A stretch of DNA of 11,217 nt. Source: CAYVXT01 sp964455485 (GTDB lineage: Bacteria > Patescibacteriota > Minisyncoccia > Phycocordibacterales > WO2-35-19). How positions within the stretch are numbered: the stretch's first letter is position 1; every line of letters begins with the position of its first letter. The stretch is taken from assembly GCA_964455485.1 (NCBI GenBank), contig CAYVXT010000054.1, forward strand, positions 1 through 11,217. Reading direction: 5' to 3'. A program made the translations under genes and the position numbers. A model generated the notes under the pieces. That model was not told the DNA's origin. It was given only the letters and a program-made list of their open reading frames with translations, and did not search any database. Positions 1 through 5,957 of the stretch are shown piece after piece.

Positions 1-136
1 GCACAGCGAGCCGAGCGGAATTCTTCTGTCGGAGTTAGCACTTTGCGTCGAGCGTAAGATGAAATACAAAACCACCACGCGCGCGGAGCGTGCGAATCAT
101 TCAGTGGAAAAATAGGTTCTAGCGGAGTACAATAGA
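1..136. other. Non-coding GC-patchy stretch left of the recombinase remnant
   Basis: No credible gene is visible. The stretch holds an imperfect GC palindrome at about 79-95 (CGCGCGC-GGA-GCGTGCG, 7 bp with one G-T) that resembles the palindromes inside the recombinase 3' end. It directly adjoins the recombinase remnant at 137. The base composition suggests further decayed recombinase or element sequence, but no reading frame supports this and the window edge cuts it off. Confidence 0.35.
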
Positions 137-301
137 GGCTCCAAAATCAAACTCAGTGGTTTTTCAGAAGCGGAAATTCGCGCGGTGCGAAGCGCCGCGT
201 AAGGAGGAATGGCGTTTCCGCGCGCTTCGCGCGCGAGTGAGGTTCAGAAGGCATAAATCCGAAAATTTTTTGGAGGGAGGATTTTTTTCAAAAGGAGGTC
301 T
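137..301 (-). pseudogene. Inverted remnant of a serine recombinase 3' end
   Basis: Read on the minus strand, this stretch matches the 3' end of the recombinase at 3391-3549. About 95 bp at the tRNA-proximal end (137 to about 235) are identical. The rest is recognisably homologous but carries small indels: one extra A in the A-run (7 versus 6 at 3413-3418) shifts the frame, and about 12 bases differ around 236-260. Homology starts exactly at the GGCTCCA that forms the 3' end of tRNA-Thr at the other copy, and it stops at about 301. No N-terminal recombinase sequence follows, so this is a truncated, frame-broken remnant and not a gene. The plus-strand open frame across it (156-347) is a shadow. 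It may be an old attachment end or the scar of a second, oppositely oriented element. Confidence 0.8.
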
Positions 302-310
302 GCAAATTCA

Positions 311-346
311 TATGTCCTTGCCCCAACCCGCCCGTGCGCGGACATA
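311..346. repeat. Inverted repeat 3' of the TrmB-like gene
   Basis: A perfect 7-bp inverted repeat (TATGTCC at 311-317, GGACATA at 340-346) encloses 22 GC-rich bases. It lies just beyond the stop of the TrmB-like gene. No convincing T-run follows on either strand, so it is a weak terminator candidate. It could equally be an element-end feature. Confidence 0.35.
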
Positions 347-356
347 AAAAGCTCCC

Positions 357-1079
357 TTAAAGTTTTTCAAAAAGAATTTTAAAAATTGATTTTTGGAAAT
401 CTGCAAAGCGATTGTTTTCAATAACTATTGCTGTTTCAGTATCAAAATCTATAAAAATTACTTTTCCGTTTCCGATAATTTGAGTGATGTTATCATCAAA
501 TGGTATATTAACCGCTTTTGAAAAACGATTGAGATTTTTGTGTCGCTTCTCGTGAGTTTTTAGGTTTGTTATTACATATTTATCTATATCTCCGCTCGCT
601 CCAGCTCTTTTCCAATATAGAGATGGGTAATATCTCTTGTTTTTCTTATAATCTCTTGGCGATTCATAGCGATATATAGCTTCTTCCTTTTTTGTTCCGG
701 ATATAAGCTGTTCGTAAACAGTGGCAATACCTTCTTTGCCTTCAAAAAACGAGATCTTTGGCTTTTTATCTTTATTATGAAATGCATCAAGTAAAGCAGG
801 CAGAGCCAAATTTACGTTTTCAATTTGCTTCTTAGATAAAGCGGAAAGAGTCGCGGGAGATTCGGCTTTATAAACTATTCTCTTGCCTTTGGTCGATTTA
901 TTTACAAGATTTACAGACAAAAGCTCGGGAATAATTTTATATATCGCTGGTCTATGCTTGCCAGTAAATTGAGCTAGCTCGGCTATGGAACAAGAACCCT
1001 TTTTGAGCAATACAAAATACACCTGTTCGGCCAAGTCGCTGAATCCTAGTTGTTTTAATACACCTTTAATTTCTTTCAT
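357..1079 (-). CDS. TrmB-family transcriptional regulator-like protein
   Basis: The 240-aa product has an N-terminal winged-helix domain (about residues 1-75: GFSDLAEQVYFVLLKKGSCS, then IAELAQFTGKHRPAIYKIIPEL) typical of TrmB-like regulators. A C-terminal effector-like domain of about 150 residues follows, with the sequence KISFFEGKEGIATVYEQLI that is common in archaeal and CPR TrmB homologues. Such proteins usually bind operators and respond to a small ligand; no ligand can be named here. The start at 1079 is chosen because the family domain begins there and a good promoter (TTGCAA, 17 bp, TAATAT) ends 11 nt upstream. The longer frame back to 1166 would run through that promoter. The gene lies inside the recombinase-bounded segment and is divergent from a two-gene operon, which makes that operon its most likely target. 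Confidence 0.8.
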   Translation of the reverse strand: MKEIKGVLKQLGFSDLAEQVYFVLLKKGSCSIAELAQFTGKHRPAIYKIIPELLSVNLVNKSTKGKRIVYKAESPATLSALSKKQIENVNLALPALLDAFHNKDKKPKISFFEGKEGIATVYEQLISGTKKEEAIYRYESPRDYKKNKRYYPSLYWKRAGASGDIDKYVITNLKTHEKRHKNLNRFSKAVNIPFDDNITQIIGNGKVIFIDFDTETAIVIENNRFADFQKSIFKILFEKL

Positions 1080-1090
1080 AATGTGGACTG

Positions 1091-1119
1091 ATATTAGTAC
1101 ACATTTAGTTAATTTGCAA
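1091..1119 (-). promoter_or_regulatory. Sigma-70-like promoter of the TrmB-like gene
   Basis: On the minus strand the -35 TTGCAA (1114-1119), a 17-bp spacer and the -10 TAATAT (1091-1096) are present. The predicted transcript start near 1084 leaves only about 5 nt before the ATG at 1079, so the mRNA is almost leaderless, which agrees with the lack of a Shine-Dalgarno site. An imperfect palindrome (ACTGATATTAGT, 1087-1098) overlaps the -10 and could be an operator; that is inference. Confidence 0.6.
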
Positions 1120-1244
1120 GCCAGTATTTTCAAGAGATTTTTGCGATACTGCCCAAATGTTTGCATATTTTACATATTTTCAAGCAGATAATTTTAACTG
1201 ACATATTATTTCCAATAGAAAGAACCTTGAAAAGGAGAAGCATT

Positions 1245-1481
1245 ATGAGCCATGAAGTCGAAATTACTGACGAGACCAAATATGCCAAATGTGATTATTG
1301 TGCCAAACACGCACAATGCCATACCCTCGTTATTGTATATGGATCGTCTGGTTTTCAAGATAAGCAGATTTGCTTGGCGTGCAAATCTGCCGGCAAACAC
1401 CAAAGAGCGGTAGACCAAGCTCGATTCAATGATTTGATGAAAGCTGACTTGGATGGATATCCGAATGATTCGGATTACTGA
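1245..1481 (+). CDS. Small double-CxxC (zinc-ribbon-like) protein
   Basis: A 78-aa hydrophilic protein. C16-x2-C19 and C43-x2-C46 form two knuckles about 24 residues apart, with extra Cys25 and His residues between them, as in a small zinc ribbon. The C-terminal tail is acidic. I do not recognise the family. The ATG at 1245 is chosen over the upstream in-frame ATG (1161) because a strong Shine-Dalgarno (AAAGGAG, 1231-1237) lies 7 nt upstream. It is the first gene of a two-gene operon, 11 nt ahead of the next gene, and divergent from the TrmB-like regulator. Strong SD use sets this pair apart from the mostly SD-less genes in the rest of the window. A nucleic-acid-binding or adaptor role is possible but unproven. 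Confidence 0.7.
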   Translation: MSHEVEITDETKYAKCDYCAKHAQCHTLVIVYGSSGFQDKQICLACKSAGKHQRAVDQARFNDLMKADLDGYPNDSDY

Positions 1482-1492
1482 AAGGAGAACAC

Positions 1493-1861
1493 ATGCCTTA
1501 TATTTCTTGGGATGAGGTAGTCGGGATGGGACTTACCCATCTTAGCAACACGGATTACAGCCATACCCACTTTGAGGGAGAGGTGGAATCTATTACTCGC
1601 GCAGGAAATCGTATTGTTGTGAAGTGCAAGTGGGTCCGGGTTTTAGAACCGACACGCCACGACGAAGACGGCGACCCTTGCTGGGAAGGAGCGCAGTGGA
1701 AACCGCACACCAAGACAGAGTTAGATTTCTCTCTTGATGATAAACCGCTCAAACATCACGATGGTAGTGCTGTTACCATCAAGTGCTGGCTCATGCAATA
1801 CTACACAGAGACACATCTCTCCAAGAAAACCGAATTTGAGTCTCTCAAGCCAAGGGTTTGA
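1493..1861 (+). CDS. Hypothetical protein, second gene of the element operon
   Basis: A 122-aa soluble protein of unknown family. It begins MPYISWDEVVGMGLTHLS and has alternating beta-strand-like stretches (EGEVESITRAGNRIVVKCKW and, near the end, SAVTIKCWLMQYY), rich in Trp, His and charged residues. This suggests a small beta-sheet or beta-barrel fold. There is no signal peptide or membrane segment. A Shine-Dalgarno (AAAGGAG, 1481-1487) lies 5 nt before the ATG, starting on the last base of the preceding stop codon, so the two genes are probably co-transcribed. A terminator follows directly. Its place inside the recombinase-bounded segment suggests accessory cargo. No function is assigned. 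Confidence 0.65.
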   Translation: MPYISWDEVVGMGLTHLSNTDYSHTHFEGEVESITRAGNRIVVKCKWVRVLEPTRHDEDGDPCWEGAQWKPHTKTELDFSLDDKPLKHHDGSAVTIKCWLMQYYTETHLSKKTEFESLKPRV

Positions 1862-1866
1862 GTAAG

Positions 1867-1919
1867 CCCATCCATCAGCAACAGAAAATCTGTTCGCTAC
1901 GGTGGATGGGTTTTCTGTT
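1867..1919 (+). terminator. Terminator of the two-gene operon, with competing stems
   Basis: The stem CCCATCCA (1867-1874) / TGGATGGG (1903-1910) is followed by TTTT. The loop holds a second small hairpin (AACAGA-AAA-TCTGTT, 1880-1894). AACAGAAAA (1880-1888) is also a perfect 9-bp complement of TTTTCTGTT (1911-1919), which includes the T-run. So the loop can pair with the terminator tail, either as a pseudoknot or as an alternative fold. Confidence 0.7.
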
Positions 1920-1947
1920 TATAATTTTTTTGATTTTTAAATTATGT

Positions 1948-1953
1948 TATACT
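1948..1953 (+). promoter_or_regulatory. Probable -10 box of the recombinase transcript
   Basis: TATACT lies in an AT-rich stretch with no strong -35 (only T-rich sequence). A start near 1960 would give a leader of about 94 nt. That leader contains a direct repeat ACCAGTC (1963-1969 and 1972-1978, 9-nt period) and the large hairpin at 1988-2045. Confidence 0.45.
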
Positions 1954-1987
1954 AAAAGCGCAACCAGTCTGACCAGTCGTCTTTTCT

Positions 1988-2045
1988 AATGGCTACCTCG
2001 GAACAGTTCAAGGCGACTTGGATTGTGTGCACCGGGGTAGCCATT
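1988..2045 (+). promoter_or_regulatory. Structured leader (long hairpin) upstream of the recombinase
   Basis: A 14-bp stem with a single G-T pair is formed by AATGGCTACCTCGG (1988-2001) and CCGGGGTAGCCATT (2032-2045). The 30-nt loop holds a second hairpin, TTCAAG (2007-2012) / CTTGGA (2017-2022), capped by GCGA, a GNRA-type tetraloop. The 3' arm ends 8 nt before the chosen ATG (2054), where a ribosome would bind, and no clear Shine-Dalgarno is left outside it. This suggests translational repression of the recombinase or a regulatory RNA. Alternatively it could be a DNA recombination or protein-binding site. It matches no riboswitch class I know. Confidence 0.6.
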
Positions 2046-2053
2046 TGAGTTAT

Positions 2054-3607
2054 ATGAACAAATATTTTTTATACGCGCGCAAAAGTACAGATGTTGAAGA
2101 CAAACAAGTTTTGAGTATTGAAGCTCAACTTGCCGAGCTTCGTGCGCTTGCTAAAAAGGAAGATTTGGAAATCGTTGAGGAATTTGTGGAAAAGAAAAGC
2201 GCTAAACAGCCGGGCCGACTAATATTCGGCGATATGATGTCGCGCATTCAGCATGGCGAAGCCCAAGGAATTATTTGCTGGAAAATTGATCGACTGGCGC
2301 GAAATCCGGTAGACGGCGGACAGATACAATGGTTGTTACAGCAAAATATTATCAAGCATATTCAAACACATGACCGCTCGCATTATCCGAATGATAATGT
2401 GCTTATGATGTCAGTTGAGTTGGGGATGGCAAACGAGTATATCCGGCAATTATCTGCTAATACTGCTCGCGGTCTGCGTCAAAAAGCGAGGCAAGGAATT
2501 TATCCCGCTCTTGCGCCAATCGGATATTTGAATGATCCGAGCACCAAAACCATAAAAGTTCACAAGAAAAATGCCGCTCTTGTGCGCGAAATATTTGAAA
2601 GATATGCAAGCGGAAAATTTACATTGGATCAGCTCACACTTTTTCTAGAAAACTCAGGTGTGATGTCTAAAGGAAATCGCCGAATTCACATTTCGCGCAT
2701 CTCTTTCATTTTGCAAAATCCATTTTATTACGGTCAATTCCGCTATGCCGGAGAAATTTACGAAGGCACTCACACTCCTCTCATTTCAAAATCTCTTTTT
2801 GACAAAGCTAACACTATTTTGAAAAGTCGCGGACGCACTCCGGCTATCAAAACTGATCCGGCTCCATATTGCGGACTTTTGCGATGCGGTTTTTGCGGTA
2901 TGGGCATAACAGCCGAGGTGAAAGAAAAACATCAGAAAAACGGCAACGTACATCACTACACTTATTATCGTTGCACCCGCAAAAACAAAGCCACCAAATG
3001 CAAAGAAGTGCCAGTGCGAAGCGAGCTTTTGGACTCGCAACTTTCAGCACTTCTTTCAGGATATTTTATGCCACAGGAATGGATTTCTCCATTTTCCGTA
3101 TTGCTTGAAAAAGAGGCTGTGAGTGCCTCTCAAACGGCGGCAGGATCCGTTCAAGAACTGCGCGACAAGTGCGAAGATATTTCTCGCAAAATATCGCGCC
3201 TGACAGATTTATACGTTGCCGAAGATTTAGAGCGAGAAGATTACTTGTCACGCCGTCGCGCTCTCGCGGGTGAGCGTCGGACAATTGAAGAAAAAATTGT
3301 CCGCCTTGAACGAGCCCCAGCCGCCTGGGTTGAACCTGTCCGCAACTGGATTACGGACGCTTCAACACTGGGAAAAATCGCGGAATCGGAAGACCTCCTT
3401 TTGAAAAAATCCTCCCTCCAGAAAATTTTCGGATTGAACCTCACAATGCACGCGCGCGAAGCGCGCGGAAACGCCATTCCTCCTTACGCGGCGCTTCGCA
3501 CCGCGCGAATTTCCGCTTCTGAAAAACCACTGAGTTTGATTTTGGAGCCGTTGATCGGGATTGAACCGATGACCTCCCCCTTACCATGGGGGTGCTCTAC
3601 CAACTGA
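2054..3607 (+). CDS. Large serine recombinase (site-specific integrase/resolvase family)
   Basis: The frame gives 517 aa. The resolvase catalytic domain spans residues 1-145: YARKS with nucleophile Ser11 and Arg9, and WKIDRLARN with Arg80 and Arg83. The Recombinase domain covers about 150-265 (GIYPALAPIGYL, FYYGQFRYAGEIYEGTHTPL). A zinc ribbon follows (C278, C281, C307, C316), then a coiled coil at about 355-430. This is the large-serine-integrase layout, acting by 2-bp staggered cleavage and strand exchange. The ATG at 2054 is chosen since it puts YARKS at the usual distance; TTG at 2045 is an alternative. The last ~21 residues (from about 497) come from reading tRNA-Thr antisense, so the stop is supplied by the tRNA. 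GC-rich palindromes interrupt the C-terminal coding region. A partial inverted copy of the 3' end lies at 137-301. Confidence 0.9.
   Translation: MNKYFLYARKSTDVEDKQVLSIEAQLAELRALAKKEDLEIVEEFVEKKSAKQPGRLIFGDMMSRIQHGEAQGIICWKIDRLARNPVDGGQIQWLLQQNIIKHIQTHDRSHYPNDNVLMMSVELGMANEYIRQLSANTARGLRQKARQGIYPALAPIGYLNDPSTKTIKVHKKNAALVREIFERYASGKFTLDQLTLFLENSGVMSKGNRRIHISRISFILQNPFYYGQFRYAGEIYEGTHTPLISKSLFDKANTILKSRGRTPAIKTDPAPYCGLLRCGFCGMGITAEVKEKHQKNGNVHHYTYYRCTRKNKATKCKEVPVRSELLDSQLSALLSGYFMPQEWISPFSVLLEKEAVSASQTAAGSVQELRDKCEDISRKISRLTDLYVAEDLEREDYLSRRRALAGERRTIEEKIVRLERAPAAWVEPVRNWITDASTLGKIAESEDLLLKKSSLQKIFGLNLTMHAREARGNAIPPYAALRTARISASEKPLSLILEPLIGIEPMTSPLPWGCSTN
3391..3549 (+). repeat. Right copy of the inverted repeat bounding the element
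   Basis: This stretch covers the recombinase 3' end plus the last 7 nt of tRNA-Thr, and is repeated in inverted orientation at 137-301. The ~95 bp next to the tRNA are identical in both copies. It includes two GC palindromes: CGCGCG-AAG-CGCGCG at about 3453-3467, and CGCGGCGC-TTC-GCACCGCG at about 3487-3505. The shared block stops within the tRNA 3' end, the usual place for an integrase attachment core. Confidence 0.8.
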
Positions 3608-3618
3608 GCTACAACGGC
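3543..3618 (-). tRNA. tRNA-Thr (anticodon GGT), CCA encoded
   Basis: On the minus strand the 76 nt fold as a complete cloverleaf. The acceptor is GCCGTTG / CAACGGC, the D arm GCTC...GAGC, the anticodon stem CCCCC / GGGGG with loop ATGGTAA (anticodon GGT, reading ACC = Thr), and the T arm ATCGG-TTCGATC-CCGAT. The discriminator T and an encoded CCA follow. The 3' end abuts the recombinase, whose frame continues antisense through it, so the tRNA gene stays intact despite the adjoining element. An 11-bp copy of its D-arm region (TGCTCTACCAA) is repeated 30 bp away at 3623-3633. Confidence 0.95.
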
Positions 3619-3716
3619 ATTTTGCTCTACCAAAGCCGACGCTTTAGCTTAAAGAAATATACCTCAAACTAAAAGGTTTTCCAACTCTAAGCTCTTAGCA
3701 AAAAGCGCAAAACCCC

Positions 3717-4370
3717 CTACATCCCTTCAGCTTTTTGATAATCTTTATACAACAGAGCAGCTCCAAAAATAGTCATTACAAATACCATCGCTGGGAATAT
3801 AAAAAAATATTTTGCAGAAATATCAGCTACTTCAGAACCCAAAAAAACATAAATGTAGTCGACCGGTATATAAAAAATAGCGTTTATGAAAGTAAAAGTC
3901 CAAAAATTTATTTTACTAAGCCCAGAAGCATAAGCAAGGAGTTCTGGCATACTGATAAAACCTAACCTTGCTTTTGAAAATGATTTTGTGTTGTTTAATA
4001 TTGAAACAGTGCTAACTATTTTATTTACGTTTTGTGACCCAGCAAACGTATTCAAAATTCTCGGACCGTATTTCCTACTTAAAAAGAAGCATACCGATGA
4101 ACCAAATATATCGGCAGCAAGCACTAGTATTAGACCATTAAGCTTCCCAAAAAGCGCACCAGAGATGACATATATTGGGGTTCCACCAAGAGGTGCAATT
4201 ATAAGTGTAAGAGATTTGAGAACAAAAATAACTAAAGGTCCTAAGATTCCAAACATCTGAACTTGTTCTTTGAGCGCACCGGACCTCAGCATTTTTAGTG
4301 ATATCACAAATAACGCCACCACAACTATAAACCATGCCAATTCTATTATTTTATCTCGATTTATTTTCAT
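3717..4370 (-). CDS. TVP38/TMEM64-family (VTT domain) membrane protein
   Basis: The 217-aa integral membrane protein has hydrophobic segments at about residues 9-29, 42-62, 66-95, 140-170 and 185-207. The central pattern, LGGTPIYVISGALFGKLNGL, then the segment AADIFGSSVCFFLSRKYG, matches the TVP38/TMEM64 (SNARE-associated, VTT) family. These proteins are related to DedA; eukaryotic homologues scramble lipids, but the bacterial substrate is not established. Its ATG follows the stop codon of the upstream metalloprotease gene with no spacer and no visible Shine-Dalgarno, so translation is probably coupled and the two are one operon. No strong terminator is seen between it and the tRNA-Thr gene. 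Confidence 0.85.
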   Translation of the reverse strand: MKINRDKIIELAWFIVVVALFVISLKMLRSGALKEQVQMFGILGPLVIFVLKSLTLIIAPLGGTPIYVISGALFGKLNGLILVLAADIFGSSVCFFLSRKYGPRILNTFAGSQNVNKIVSTVSILNNTKSFSKARLGFISMPELLAYASGLSKINFWTFTFINAIFYIPVDYIYVFLGSEVADISAKYFFIFPAMVFVMTIFGAALLYKDYQKAEGM

Positions 4371-5276
4371 TTATTTTATCTTGCAAGCTCGGTTGAGTTC
4401 AGTTATGTCTTGAGGAGTAGGTTTGAAATTATGGTCATCACCCTCTTTTGATATGTAATACATTATTGATTCTTGGTTTTCTACATGACCCATACCTAGA
4501 GCATGTCCTAACTCGTGAGCAATAGCAAGATCCAAATCGTCTTTGGTTTCAAATTGATAAATATTTATCGCATCACCAACATATACGGCCTGATCAAATT
4601 CTGCAGCTTTACCATATTTTTGATTGTAAGCCTTTGCCACCAAATTGTATGCTTCTGCAGCATTATTCCTTTCTGACAAGAGTCTATTCAGATCCTTTGC
4701 TTTAGCATTGAGAGCAATGACTTCATTATTTAATATTTGAGCTTCTTGGTTTAGCGATATACGTTGCTGTTCAAGTTCTGCAAATTTGCTTACAGGAGCG
4801 CCACCGTGTGAATTCCAATAATTTACTGTGTTTGAATAAGTGGCTTGCTTCGCCTCAAATGTATCGACCATTTTTTTATGGTTGACTACATCTGATTCAT
4901 AAGTTTTTTTCATAGTTACAAAATCTGTGTCTAACTTTCTTAAAATTTTCTCAGCAGCATCTAAGCCGGACTCCGTCCTGTCACGCGCCACTGTTTCCAT
5001 TTGTCTTTCATCATATACAAGGTTTATTTTAAACGGAGCCGAATCATCATAAACAAATAGTTCGCGGTTTATTGCGCTTTCCCAAACACTTTCCGATCTT
5101 TCAAGTCTGAGCTTTAGCTCATTTTTAGAAATTCCAAATTGACTATCGAGTCTTCCTATTGAATACTTTAATGGTTCATCACAAGGAGATTCAAGATAAG
5201 AGGCAATTTCATAAGTAGTAAGACCCATACTGCCAAGCAAAAGGATGGCAACAAATGTCTTTTTCAAAAATCCCAT
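4371..5276 (-). CDS. Exported metzincin-type zinc metalloprotease with helical insert
   Basis: The 301-aa protein has an N-terminal hydrophobic segment (residues 5-20, KKTFVAILLLGSMGL) that acts as a signal peptide or anchor. It carries a complete metzincin zinc site near the C terminus, HELGHALGMGH (254-264; His254, His258, His264 as ligands, Glu255 catalytic), and a Met-turn SIMYY with Met272. This is matrixin-like (M10) architecture. Unusually, about 100 residues between the domain start and the zinc site (about 105-215) form a long charged heptad-like coiled coil. Cys32 and Cys298 could form a disulfide. The enzyme should act outside the membrane on proteins or peptidoglycan-linked peptides; no substrate can be inferred. 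The gene has no Shine-Dalgarno and is co-transcribed with the VTT protein. Confidence 0.85.
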   Translation of the reverse strand: MGFLKKTFVAILLLGSMGLTTYEIASYLESPCDEPLKYSIGRLDSQFGISKNELKLRLERSESVWESAINRELFVYDDSAPFKINLVYDERQMETVARDRTESGLDAAEKILRKLDTDFVTMKKTYESDVVNHKKMVDTFEAKQATYSNTVNYWNSHGGAPVSKFAELEQQRISLNQEAQILNNEVIALNAKAKDLNRLLSERNNAAEAYNLVAKAYNQKYGKAAEFDQAVYVGDAINIYQFETKDDLDLAIAHELGHALGMGHVENQESIMYYISKEGDDHNFKPTPQDITELNRACKIK

Positions 5277-5282
5277 TTGTAT

Positions 5283-5313
5283 ATGATAACATATTGATAA
5301 ATCTCAAATTATA
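5283..5313 (-). promoter_or_regulatory. Minus-strand promoter elements of the metalloprotease operon
   Basis: Two -10-like boxes lie in the 57-bp gap shared with the divergent cyclase gene. TATAAT (5308-5313) would give a leader of about 25 nt. TATCAT (5283-5288) sits 6 nt before the ATG at 5276 and would give a leaderless mRNA. Neither has a strong -35. On the plus strand TTGATA (5294-5299) and TATTTT (5318-5323) could drive the cyclase gene with a leader of a few nt. Confidence 0.4.
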
Positions 5314-5333
5314 AGCATATTTTACAAAACACC

Positions 5334-5957
5334 ATGTCATACAAAAAAGCCATTTTAACTTCCGCCTCCGAAGATCGCCTTGAAAACCTTATAAAAGAGA
5401 GGCTTTTAAAGGGCGCAAACAAGGAAAAGATAGATCGAAGAATATGGGATTTGTTTGGCGAAGATTGGTGTGTAATGTTTACTGACCTTTCGGGTTTTTC
5501 AAGAAATGTAGAAAAATTTGGGATAATACATTTCTTACAAACCATTTATGAGTCTCAAAGATTATTGATACCTATATTGGAAGATAACGATGGCATTCTA
5601 TTGAAAATTGAGGGCGACAGCTACTTAGTCATATTTAGAAATGTTGGTAAGGCTCTACAATCTGCAATTGAGATGCAAAAGAGACTTGCCGTTTACAACA
5701 AAAAACGACCAGCAGAAGAAGACGTGCTGCTATGTGTCGGACTTGGCTTTGGTAAAGTATTGAGGATTGGAGATGCTGATGTATTCGGTACCGAAGTAAA
5801 CGCCGCAAGTAAGCTTGGCGAAGATATTGCAAAAAAAGGTGAAATATTGGTGACCGAGTCTGTAAAAAATAGTTGCGAGGGTTTGAATAAATATAAGTTT
5901 GAGGAAATTAAAGAGGTACCTTCAGGTGCAAAAAAGGCATACAAACTAAAGTACTAA
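5334..5957 (+). CDS. Class III adenylate/guanylate cyclase domain protein
   Basis: The 207-aa cytoplasmic protein consists mainly of one class III cyclase homology domain. The first metal-binding Asp is in FTDLSGF (Asp51), the second in KIEGDSYLVIF (Lys91, Asp95). The later block VGLGFGKVLRIGDADVFG is followed by VNAASKLGEDIAKKGEILVT. Asn156 of the transition-state pair is kept, but the Arg four residues later is Lys160, so activity is uncertain. Active cyclases make cAMP or cGMP from NTPs as dimers. There is no sensor domain and no membrane segment. The start lacks a Shine-Dalgarno and is probably nearly leaderless. The stop overlaps the convergent HIT gene by 4 nt. Nothing nearby is an obvious cyclic-nucleotide receptor. 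Confidence 0.8.
   Translation: MSYKKAILTSASEDRLENLIKERLLKGANKEKIDRRIWDLFGEDWCVMFTDLSGFSRNVEKFGIIHFLQTIYESQRLLIPILEDNDGILLKIEGDSYLVIFRNVGKALQSAIEMQKRLAVYNKKRPAEEDVLLCVGLGFGKVLRIGDADVFGTEVNAASKLGEDIAKKGEILVTESVKNSCEGLNKYKFEEIKEVPSGAKKAYKLKY

Noticed and set aside
156..347. 63-aa plus-strand open frame
   Set aside because: It lies antisense over the inverted recombinase remnant, has an Arg-rich composition from GC palindromes, and the equivalent antisense frame at 3391-3549 is a shadow.
2018..2053. Upstream TTG start adding 12 residues to the recombinase
   Set aside because: The extra codons lie inside the structured hairpin, and the family normally begins a few residues before YARKS, which fits ATG 2054.
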